Part shown: positions 50,968-59,581 of the stretch, piece by piece
Position numbering within the stretch: position 1 is the first letter of the stretch
Layout of the letters: each line of letters opens with the position of its first letter
Origin: Zelonia costaricensis
Taxonomy: Eukaryota; Euglenozoa; Kinetoplastea; Trypanosomatida; Trypanosomatidae
Assembly: GCA_030849075.1 (NCBI GenBank)
Contig: JASAOO010003545.1
Location: forward strand, 1-64,000
Reading direction: 5' to 3'
Length of the DNA stretch: 64,000 nucleotides
The notes under the pieces: model-generated
What the model was told of the DNA's origin: nothing
Database searches by the model: none
Seen by the model: only the letters and a program-made list of their open reading frames with translations
Translations under genes and position numbers: made by a program

Positions 50968-51210
50968 GTCGACGCGTTGTATCAAGCAGGAGAAGGGAAC
51001 TAAGAGGCACACGCTGCTGTTCGACAGTTGTGCTCCCCATATGCGACGGCGCAGGTGTGTGTATCCTCCTCCTTGGCGCTGCTGCGTGCATGACACGTGA
51101 GCGGTGAAGCGTGGGGCGAGGGGGGAGTCGAGAAAAGGGCCTTGTGTGGTGCTTGGCTTGTGACTTGTGGCGTGTGTTGGTGATGATGTTGTTGTGTTGA
51201 TCTGTCTCTG

Positions 51211-51227
51211 TCTCTCTCTCTCTCTCT
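51211..51227 (+). repeat. TC dinucleotide array
   Basis: About eight TC units inside a longer pyrimidine tract (about 51200-51245) in the 3.5 kb spacer. Confidence 0.8.
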
Positions 51228-52721
51228 TCCGTTCTTTTCTTTTCTCGCTCTTGCTGACTTCTTCGCGTGTGTGCACGCGCTTCGTTCGGGTCAAGAGGTG
51301 TGTGATCGAACAACTGGACTGCCGCGATGGGCTCCCTCCCTGTCTCTCCCTCTTCATCTCTCTCTCTGGCACACTCGCGCGCACGTGCTCTGCTGACGCG
51401 TTCGTCTCTCCCTCCCCGCACACTTCTATCTTTCCCCTTGTGCTTCCAACTTCCATCTTTCGTGTTCACACATCGCTTCAACCAGTAGACGCTTTTCTGT
51501 TTTTTTTTCCTGCTTCATCATCGTCACATCTATGTTAAGTGTTGTTGCTGCCGTTGCTGATGTTACCGCGCAGGCGTCTGCGCCGCGTCACCGTCAGCTA
51601 CCCTGGCTCGTGCCCCCCGCCCCCCACCTCCTCCTCTGTCCACGCCTTCTGCCACAGCGCCACATCCTCCACTTCATTGTGTGGCACACGGCGTCCCCCC
51701 CCCTCCCCACCGGAGCGGAGGCGGCCCGTAGGGCGCCAAGAAAAACTGTTCTCTCTCTGTTCCTCTTCCCCCTTTTTTCGTCTTCCCCTTCCGCTCGCTT
51801 CTCTTGCCAGATTCACCCATGCTCGCTTCGCTGCTGCGTCCTCACCGCTGTGCCGTTGGTGGACGCTTTCTCGGTCTGCGTGTGCGCCGCATCTCCCCAC
51901 TTCTTCTCCCCCGACTTCGTTTTGTTGCTTGTACGGCGCCTGCATCTGTGTGTGTGTGTGTGTGTGTGTTTGTGTCGGTCGTGGGGTTCCTGCGTTCTTC
52001 ATTTTCTCCATGTTCTCCATTTTTCCGTACGTGTGTGTGTGTGCGTAGGTGTGCACCGGTGTGCGTGCTTGGAGGCATCAAAAGCTGTGGCGGGAGGGGG
52101 GGGGAGAAGAGGAAGCCTTTTTTCTCTTCGTAGACGCTTCTTTTCTCTCTCTACCTTCATCACCCTGCAGTGCGGCGCGGAAAGCGGTTTGTGTGTGTGT
52201 GTGTGTGCTCAAGCAGGTGTCGCTCAGTCGCGCTTCGATGCCCCCCCCCCCCCTGCATGAGCACTGGATCGGTACAGCTGCCTCTCTCTGTCTCTGTCAT
52301 ACACACAGAAACACACACACACACACACACATTATCATTCCCATCCCACCTCGTCGCCTCTCACGCGCTCACCCCCCTTTTTCCGCACCCAGCCCTTGTC
52401 TAGCACGTCGATCCCTCCTTCTCTTCTCCTCACCCCTGCGATCAGCTGCTATGTGCCCTCGCTTTGTTTTCTTTTGCTTTCCCCGCCCCCTCTCTCTCGC
52501 GCGACTTGCCGTGGACTCGCTTCTCTACAGGTTCGTTTTCGTGGCCACATTCGTCATCCCTCGTGGATGCATCAGGTACCAGTGGTGCGGTGCGAGTGCG
52601 CCGTGCCCGTGTGCCTCTATGTGTGTATGTCTGTGTGCGTGTGTGGCGCGAACTCGGCCTTCAGCACCTGCTTGCCTTTGTGCACGTCACCCATCATCTT
52701 GCTCACTCGTAGATGTTCGCT

Positions 52722-52767
52722 CTCCTTCTCTACCACTTTCTCTTCACCCACGCTTCTTTCCGCGCAG
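52722..52767 (+). promoter_or_regulatory. Strong splice-acceptor-like site without a following gene
   Basis: A C/T tract from about 52723 to 52759 ends in CGCGCAG with AG at 52766-52767. No coding frame with codon bias follows within 1.6 kb. It could serve a noncoding RNA or give the TXNDC9 mRNA a very long leader. Confidence 0.4.
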
Positions 52768-54439
52768 CCCTCTTCTCGTCGCTCTTGTTCCTTTTGTGCT
52801 TTGGCTTTTGAGGCACACACAATCCGCACCTCCTGCCCCCCCCCTCCCGCTTCACTCTTCTCCTCCCTCCTCTTGTGCCTTTGAGCTTTCCTGCTTTCTC
52901 CTCCTCCTCACCCCTTTGGTGGTGTGCGCTGGCGCTGTTTATGGCGCCGTGTTGGGGGGAGTCTGTGCATGCTGCGATTTCTTTCTCTCCCTTTTTTTCT
53001 TCTTTGCTTTTAAGCAGCGAAGAACCTACACGATGACGACTTTCCCTCTCTCGGTGTGCGGCGTTTGCAGTTGTGATGTTGGTAGTGGTGGCGATGGTGC
53101 TGGTTTGGGTTTGCCTTTCGTCAGCGCACGTGGGTGTTCTCCTCCTCCTCCACTTCGTTCTGCCCTTCTTGTTTCTTTCCTGCTTGACCACCCCACTCCC
53201 CACCCCCACGGTCTCCTTCCCTCCTCTATCTCCCTCGTGTTGTGTGTTTTTTGGTTTTGTGTTGGGGGCTGCGCTTCAGTCCTCTGTGATCGCAGTGGCT
53301 CCTCGCTTTCCATGCAACGCGCGTTGTCCGCGTGTTAATGTACACGTGCGTGTGTTTGTGTGTGCGTCTGTGTCTGTTTGTGTCAAAACGATCTCGGTGT
53401 GGAAGTGTCAGCTGCGCGGGTAATATGTTTGCAGGGGAGGGAGACGGGGGAGAGAGGCCGAAAGCGAGCGAAGGCGGGGGAAGGGCAAAGTAACGTGCAA
53501 GTACGAGGCTTGGACACGGGCTGTACGTCCCCCGCTTGTGAGCCCGCTCTCCTCCGCCCCTCTCCTCCCCTGTACCATGCATCGACTCTTCCCGTTCCTT
53601 CGGATGTCGGCCTTGTCGTCGCCGTTGGCCCCCCCGCCCCCCCCCCGCGCCCGCTGACATCACGTTCGCCTTTGTTTTCTTCTCCATTGTTGCAAGTTGC
53701 GATAGCGGACCTCGACGCGTACTGCTGCGGCGCTGCATTGCCGTACCGCTGCCGCCCTACACCCCCCTCCCCAAGAAGAGAAACACCACACGCGATGATA
53801 CGGCCTTCCCCCCCCCCGTCCCCTGCCTACCGAGTCGCAGCTAGAAAGGAACACCAACAAAGACGTGCGAGGCGCAGCTCGCGAAGTGTGCAGCATCGTT
53901 TGACGCGACACAAGTGTCTGTGTGTGTGTGCATGCGCGGCGAACAAGCAAAGCCAGTGCTGATGAGCCCATCTGCCGTGCGCTCCTCAGCGTGCTGCGCA
54001 TCTTGTAGCTCCCCTCGTTCTCTCTTTGTTGTGTGATGAGCAGCAGCACTAGCAGCAGCGGCAGCAGTTGTAGCTGGGGGGTGACGTGGAGCGAACTCGA
54101 ACAGTCCACTCGAGAACGACCCGCAATCCCACACGCCACCACTTCTCTGCCCCCCGTTCTCCTTCCCCTATTTCGTGTCTCACGCACGTTGGGGGGGGGG
54201 GGCACAACACACCCCACCTCCCGCTTCGAACTACTCATCTTTCCCCCCCCCGCGTCTCCTCCCCGATCCTCCAGAGAAGCCCATTGATCGACTCGGGTAT
54301 TGCACACATACACACACACACGCACACGCTCACACCTTTAGACAAGCCGCTCAGGCCTCACCCCTCTCCCTCCTTCCTACACGTGCTCCCTCTCCATTCC
54401 TTTTTTTCGCCCTTTTTATTACGTGGAAACACCGACATC

Positions 54440-55162
54440 ATGCTGGGCACGGGCAAGTCGAGCGGGGTGGTGAACGAGGCCAGCAACCTCAAGGCCAACG
54501 AGAACCTCACCGCCACCATCGAGCAGATGAACAGCAAGGCATACCGGCAGAGCCGCGACATGAACGATGTCATCCCAACTCACCGGCGGCCCGTCGCGGA
54601 GGCGAAGCGCGACAACGGCGTGCCCGTGTACGACCCGGCCGCCGAGAAGCAGGCGGAGAAGGCGGAGCGCGGGGCGGCGGCGGACGAAGACGAAGACGAG
54701 GACGACGAGCTGATGGAGCTGCGCCGCATGCGGCTGCAGCACCTGCGCGCCGACCAGGAGAAGAAGGCGGAGTGGCGCAGCAAGCAGCACGGCGAGTACC
54801 GCGAGATCGACCAGGCCGACTTCTTTAACGTGGTCGTGCGGGAAAAGGGTGGAAGCGAGCGCGTGTGCGTGCACTTCTACCACAAGGACTTCGAAACCTG
54901 CAAGGTGATGGACCGCCGCCTGTCGGAGCTGTCGCGCACGATGCTGGCGGTGAAGTTCGTGAAGATCGACGCGGAGCGGTCACCCTTCTTGGTGGAGCGT
55001 CTGCACGTGACGACGCTGCCGTGCAACCTGCTTTTCTTGAAGGACATCTGTGCGGACCGCATACTGGGCTTCGAGGGCTGCACGTCGGAGGACGGCACGC
55101 TCGACGCCGACTTGCTGAAGGAGCGCATCGAGCACGCCCTGCAGCTCAACCAAGACGACTGA
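54440..55162 (+). CDS. TXNDC9: TXNDC9/phosducin-like thioredoxin-fold protein
   Basis: A 240-residue cytosolic protein of the phosducin-like family. A helical and acidic N-terminal half (a run of DEDEDEDDELMELRRMRLQ at about 77-95) precedes a thioredoxin fold at about 115-225. The segment SERVCVHFYHKDFETCKVMD matches TXNDC9, where the normal CxxC redox motif is absent and a single cysteine remains, followed by AVKFVKIDAERSPFLVERL and TTLPCNLLFLKD with the cis-proline. Human TXNDC9 binds the CCT chaperonin and modulates tubulin and actin folding, so a similar role is expected in this tubulin-rich cell. Length matches the family (about 226). The ATG at 54440 is the first in frame that starts the protein-like region. 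Confidence 0.94.
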   Translation: MLGTGKSSGVVNEASNLKANENLTATIEQMNSKAYRQSRDMNDVIPTHRRPVAEAKRDNGVPVYDPAAEKQAEKAERGAAADEDEDEDDELMELRRMRLQHLRADQEKKAEWRSKQHGEYREIDQADFFNVVVREKGGSERVCVHFYHKDFETCKVMDRRLSELSRTMLAVKFVKIDAERSPFLVERLHVTTLPCNLLFLKDICADRILGFEGCTSEDGTLDADLLKERIEHALQLNQDD

Positions 55163-55853
55163 GGAGAAGACACAAGGAAAACACGGGCGACACTCTCGTG
55201 CTCATCGTCTTCACCGACCCGCCCTCTTCGGTGATGAAGTCCGATGTGTGGATGTGCAGAGGCGCCGCGCTGCAGTGCTTCCTCCCCTCCCCCCTCTTCT
55301 CCGTAACTACACGAATCAAGACCAAGAACACCACACACGGAGAATGTAAAAAAGGGAGTTCTGGAAACCTGAAAGCGTCAAGCACCGTCACACGTGTGTG
55401 CTGGTGCCATGAGCAGCCACGGCCCGGTGCGCAGCAGACCCCCACCGTGCTCGCTGAGGTGCGCTTGATCCAGGAAGCCAAACAGGAGCACTCTCACACA
55501 CACACAAAGGGGGGGGGAGAGGAGACGAGCACCAACTCGCTCTCCGCACTTTCACTCCCTTCTCCGCGGAGACGTGTGTGTGTGTGTTTGTGCGTAAGCG
55601 CGACTTCGCGGGTGGTGCTGCCCCCCTCACCGTTCTTTCCTGTGCTCTCGCTCTTCTCTGGGTAGTGCGGGTGCTGCCTGACTGCGGTCCCCTCGCGCTC
55701 GCTGTCCCCTCTCCCCTCCCCCCCCCCACACACACGCACGGCACGTCCACCGGCGGCAACAAGAAACACGCGGCGCCTCCCAGCAGACGTGTCCGCCCCC
55801 CTCCCCCCCTCCCACCACCCCACCCCGGCCTACACGCACTCTCGCGCGCAGTG
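55163..55853 (+). other. Spacer of 0.7 kb
   Basis: A short CA stretch at about 55494-55506, a TG stretch at about 55575-55590 and C-rich tracts at about 55705-55730 and 55798-55825 are seen. An AG at 55849-55850 (CGCGCAG) lies just before the next ATG. No gene was seen. Confidence 0.55.
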
Positions 55854-56357
55854 ATGCGCTTCCACCTTCCCTTGATGGGGCTGTGCTTCGCCGGCCTTCT
55901 CCTCTCGAGCTACGCCTACGCGGTGGAGATGCGGGCGGAGCGGGCGAGGCAGCTCGGCGTGCAGTACCGCGCGTACTGCGATATCGGCCCGTTCTCCTGC
56001 ACCAAGGTGTTCTCCTCCGAGTTCGGGTCCGCCACACAGTTCTTTGGGCTGCCCAAGACATCGAACGCGCTGGTCGGCATGCTGTACTACATGGCGGAGA
56101 TGCTGTGCTGCTGGAACCCGACCCTGCTTCTCCTCCTCAGCGCGCCAAGCCTTCTCGTGACGGTGTGCCTGGCGTTTATCTTGACTGTGGTCCTGCACGA
56201 CTTCTGCGTTGTGTGCTGCTCCATCTACGTCGTGAACGTGACGACGGTGTTCTTCACCTATCGCTGGTGGAAGAAGAGCCGGCGCAGCGCCGCGGCAACG
56301 GCGGCGACCTCTTCAGCCCCCGCCTCGTCCTCGTCGGCGGCCAAGAAGCGCAGGTGA
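55854..56357 (+). CDS. Vitamin K epoxide reductase (VKOR) family membrane enzyme
   Basis: A 167-residue multi-pass membrane protein, close to human VKORC1 in length (163). A first membrane helix (residues about 5-22) is followed by the lumenal loop with Cys42 and Cys49 (YCDIGPFSCTKVFSSEFG), three further helices (about 73-86, 90-112, 117-136) and the active pair Cys118-Val-Val-Cys121. The loop serines FSSEFG and the residue pattern after CVVC (SIYVVNV) match the family. The cysteine spacing is C-x6-C where most VKORs have C-x7-C. VKOR enzymes pass electrons between quinones and thiol partners and can drive disulfide formation in the ER. The C-terminus is Ala/Ser-rich and ends KKRR. Its thioredoxin-fold partner is not in this window. 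Confidence 0.94.
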   Translation: MRFHLPLMGLCFAGLLLSSYAYAVEMRAERARQLGVQYRAYCDIGPFSCTKVFSSEFGSATQFFGLPKTSNALVGMLYYMAEMLCCWNPTLLLLLSAPSLLVTVCLAFILTVVLHDFCVVCCSIYVVNVTTVFFTYRWWKKSRRSAAATAATSSAPASSSSAAKKRR

Positions 56358-57104
56358 GCTTCGCTGCACTGGTGTGACGCACATCGCAGAGCAGAAACGC
56401 GAGAGTCCCGGGGAAGTCAAGCAGTGCCGGGAAACGCAGGTGTCCTGCGCACCTCCACTGCATTCACGCGTTGGCGACGAGTTGCGCTGATGCCCTTTTT
56501 TTTTTTCAGAGTCGGAGCATCGCTGTTGTATCTCTTCGCTCTGCCCGTCCGCGACACGTTCGGGGGCGCATCTCATGTTGCCTTGACGGAAGACGTTCCT
56601 CAACACTGCCCCTGCCGTGCCGTGCACGCGAATTCTCAGCCGCCCCTCTCCCCTCCCCCCCTCCCCGCGTGGCCTCTGACGGCCACCGAGCACGCACGCG
56701 GCCTCGACGGCTGCCACCTGCTCCCGCTCTCGCGTAGGGGAGAAGCACAGGAATCGAAAGCGAAGCAAACGTCAAAGAGGGCGGGATTGGTTTTCCCGCC
56801 TGCAACTCGCGGCTGTTCTCTGCCGTGCGCACTCTCCTCTCCTCTGGCAAGTGGCCGTGTGTGTGCGTGTGTGCATGTATGTGTGTCTGGGTGTGACTGC
56901 GCCAGCATCCCCCTCCCTCCCCCAACACACACACACACAAACACACACACACTGACGGCCCTCTTCACCGGATATCGACAACAATCGCGCAGCACCGTGT
57001 GGAGCAGCGCGCAGTGCGTCTCGGACACCCACTCACCCTCCGCCCTTCTCCCCCTCCCCTGTTATTCGCCACCTCCGCCGTTCCTTCTTTCTCGCGCGGC
57101 AGTT
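56358..57104 (+). other. Spacer of 0.75 kb
   Basis: A T run lies at about 56496-56508. TG-rich sequence lies at about 56858-56888, and a CA array at about 56925-56953. The next gene's frame is open back to about 56424, but its first plausible ATG follows a C/T tract at about 57042-57092. Confidence 0.55.
56925..56953 (+). repeat. CA dinucleotide array
   Basis: About 13 CA units with one AAAC interruption, about 150 bases before the Tim50-like ATG. Confidence 0.8.
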
Positions 57105-58289
57105 ATGTTCCGTCGGAGCTCGCGTGTCTTGACGCCGTTGGGGGCCTGGTCTCCCTTCGGCAGGCCGGACCGCACCGGCGACGCCACCGGCAAGAAGCCG
57201 CGCCTCGGCGACACCGGCTCCGCCCCGCGCGACCTCTTCCAGCGCACCGCACGCCACCGGCAGTCCCACTACGCCGTCTCCGCCGGCGGTCGTGGCGCGG
57301 CGGACCGCGTGGCTGACGCGCCCACTCCGCCGAGCGCGCGGAAGAAGACCTACGCGGAGGTGGCGGCCGGCCCATTGGGCACGGCGAGCAGCGCCGGGGC
57401 GCAGCAGGGCGTGCACCTCTACGCCAACAAGGAAAACGCATGGAATGGCTACACGGACGACCGCTTCTACGGCGCGCGGCGGTTTCGCGAGTACTGGCAC
57501 CGCATGCTGGCGGACCGCGGCGTGCGCTACTACTTCTTCACGATTATCGTCCTCATGACGGCCGCGACGGCGAAGCTGTGGCAGATGCAGAACCTGCAGC
57601 GGACCGAGTACGGCCTGCTCGGGCCACGCAAAAAGCAGTACCGCAGCCGCCTCACGATTGTGCTGGACGTGGATGAAACTATCGTGTCCTACGGCGACAA
57701 GGCCTTCCGCCTCAAGGCGGGTCTCGTGCCGCGCCCGTACCTGGCCGAGCTGCTCGACTACCTGACCTCGATCGACGCGGAGGTGGTGCTGTGGTCGGCC
57801 TCGAGCGAGCGGTACATGCGGCAGGTGCTCGGCGTCATCGACCCGTCCGGCGTGCGGGTGTCGCAGTACCTGTCGCGGGACAAGGAGTGGTTCACGCAAG
57901 ACAACTACTACGAGAAGAACATCCTGTGGCTGAAGCGTCCGCCCGAGGACACCCTCATCATCGAGAACCGCGCCCTGTCGGTGCGGAACTGCAACGCCAA
58001 CGCCATCCTCGTCGACGACTTCATCCGCGGGGAGTACATGGACACGGGCCAGGACTACCCCGTGAACGACCACGCGCTGCTGACGATCAAGCGCGTTATC
58101 GAAGACCTCGAGACGAGTGGGCGACCGGTGGCCGACTACCTGGCCGACCGCAAGCGGCGCAACGGCGACATCAAGGAAATCCCGTGCCACCTCGCGGTTC
58201 GGCAGCTGCCCGACGAGATCGCGCGCGGCGTGTTCTACTTCATCGGGGACAAGTACAAGCTGAAGGGTGCACCACCCGTGTCCGGGTGA
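57105..58289 (+). CDS. TIM50: Tim50-like protein with intact HAD/FCP1 phosphatase motif
   Basis: A 394-residue protein. A basic Ser/Arg-rich N-terminus (possible mitochondrial presequence) and disordered region precede one transmembrane segment at about 142-159 (YYFFTIIVLMTAATAKLW). Then comes an NIF/FCP1-type HAD domain: LTIVLDVDETIVSYG with the catalytic DxDxT at 188-192, RPYLAELLDYLT, VVLWSASSERYMRQVL, RDKEWFTQDNYYEKNILWLK, and DTLIIENRALSVRNCNANAI followed by DDFIRG. The layout matches Tim50, the receptor of the mitochondrial TIM23 import machinery. In animals and fungi Tim50 has lost the catalytic aspartates, whereas here they are retained. A nuclear-envelope or ER FCP1-like phosphatase is the alternative. 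Confidence 0.88.
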   Translation: MFRRSSRVLTPLGAWSPFGRPDRTGDATGKKPRLGDTGSAPRDLFQRTARHRQSHYAVSAGGRGAADRVADAPTPPSARKKTYAEVAAGPLGTASSAGAQQGVHLYANKENAWNGYTDDRFYGARRFREYWHRMLADRGVRYYFFTIIVLMTAATAKLWQMQNLQRTEYGLLGPRKKQYRSRLTIVLDVDETIVSYGDKAFRLKAGLVPRPYLAELLDYLTSIDAEVVLWSASSERYMRQVLGVIDPSGVRVSQYLSRDKEWFTQDNYYEKNILWLKRPPEDTLIIENRALSVRNCNANAILVDDFIRGEYMDTGQDYPVNDHALLTIKRVIEDLETSGRPVADYLADRKRRNGDIKEIPCHLAVRQLPDEIARGVFYFIGDKYKLKGAPPVSG

Positions 58290-58428
58290 GAGAGAAGAAA
58301 AAAAAGCCAGAAGAAGAGCGTGACGTCGTGTCGATGCTGCGGACGTGTGTCTTGTGTTTTGGTGAGACTGGCTCCCCTCTGCCCCAGCTTCATTTTTGGA
58401 AATCCCGCTCTCGCGTGCGCACATGTGT

Positions 58429-58461
<33 letters not shown>

Positions 58462-59581
58462 GTGTTGGCTTGTGTCTGTGACGATGCGCGGGGTGGGGGC
58501 GGGAGAAGAGGAGAACGGCAAGACAAGCAAGCGCCTATTTGGCTCACATCTTATTGGATTCAAGCTTCTTACACGTGACATCACATCTGGGGCGTGAGGC
58601 AACAGCGGTGGTGGTGGTGGCGGTGGGTACAGGGTGCGGCGGTTCGACCAGCCCGTCCAACGCCTGCGACGATCCCGCGACACGGAGCGGGTTCTGTTCA
58701 TGATGCCGGTGGTGCGGGCATGGCGGGGATGGGGACGCTGCCAGGCGGTTCCCCATCACCGCTGCAGCAAGCGAACGTCTGGCGCAGCGGTGATGCCGGT
58801 GTCGCTGACGGCTCTGTCGCGAGGTCGCTGAGCGTCTCGAGCGGCAGCTGCGTCTCTCCTTTCCCTTTCCCACCTGCCCACATGCTGTGCACCTCCGCAT
58901 CACCTCCTCTCACTTTCCGAACTCCCACGCTTGCCTCCCCTGCCCCCTCTGACCACACACACACACACACACATACACATACATATGCTCGTGCCATGTT
59001 CGTGGGTTGCCTGCACATCGCCAACTGCGTGGCTCCTCGCTCGTCTGCAGCAGTCGTCGGACCAACTGCCCACACCGGTAGCTTCTTCTACGCCCCCCCC
59101 TCCCCCTCCCCCCCACCACTGCCCTCCCTCCCTCCCCCCGCTCCGTCCACCACCGGCACGTGCGCGAGTGTGTGTTAGTGTGTGTCACAGTCTCTCTGCG
59201 GGAGTGCGTGTCGGCGAGCTTCGTCTGTGTTGCCACTCCCTTTTCTGCCTTGCCGCTTTCCTTCCTCCGTCCCTCCAAGTTTCTGTTCTCGCTGAACCAC
59301 GCGGGGGGTCGTGCCGCGCTCCCCCCCCTACAGACACGCCCAAACACACTCGGAGGCACGCGCGCGTACATACACATCAGCGCGCCCCAGGAGTGACGCG
59401 TGGCGACCGGCAGAGAGCTCAAGCGGAAGGACGGGGCGTAGGCGCACGCACGAAGGGGAAGCCCCCCTGATCCGGTTTAGAGGCGTGAGCGCGTTTGCCC
59501 ACGCCGTTGCCTGGACTTTTTGTTTTCATCTTGGTTTTTGTGTGTGTGTGTGTGCTTCTGCGGGTCTCTGCATTTTGCACG
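58290..59581 (+). other. Spacer of 1.3 kb with TG and CA arrays
   Basis: A TG array lies at 58424-58461, about 135 bases after the stop, and a CA array at about 58955-58973. A GGT/GGC stretch lies at 58606-58626. C-rich tracts lie at about 59090-59160 and a TG array at about 59539-59553 directly before the CFAP57 ATG. No gene was seen. Confidence 0.6.
58424..58461 (+). repeat. TG dinucleotide microsatellite
   Basis: About 18 TG units with one TA variant, in the 3' flank of the Tim50-like gene. Confidence 0.9.

Larger units (their letters stand above)
50968..54439 (+). other. Very long spacer (3.5 kb) with several acceptor-like sites
   Basis: This is the largest gene-free interval after the left edge. 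It holds pyrimidine tracts, a TC array at 51211-51227, TG arrays at about 51952-51969 and 52190-52207, CA arrays at about 52313-52330 and 54303-54327, and C runs at about 52242-52252 and 53630-53647. Strong tract-plus-AG sites end at 51810, 52170, 52530, 52767 and 53070. A frame of 429 codons is open at about 52049-53338, but it is Ser/Leu/Cys/Pro-rich and simply reflects pyrimidine and TG content. No gene with codon bias was seen on either strand. The interval may hold long UTRs or noncoding trans-spliced RNA. Confidence 0.55.

Noticed and set aside
49981..51456. Minus-strand open frame of 491 codons
   Set aside because: It lies opposite the dual-specificity phosphatase, whose motifs and codon bias are clear. 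Antisense frames are commonly open in GC-rich genes.
52049..53338. Plus-strand open frame of 429 codons in the long spacer
   Set aside because: Its product is Ser/Leu/Cys/Pro-rich with His-Thr runs from CA repeats and lacks the codon bias of real genes. It reflects pyrimidine and TG content.
58640..58652. GGTTCGAC resembling a tRNA B box
   Set aside because: The conserved downstream bases do not match, and no A box or cloverleaf can be drawn around it.
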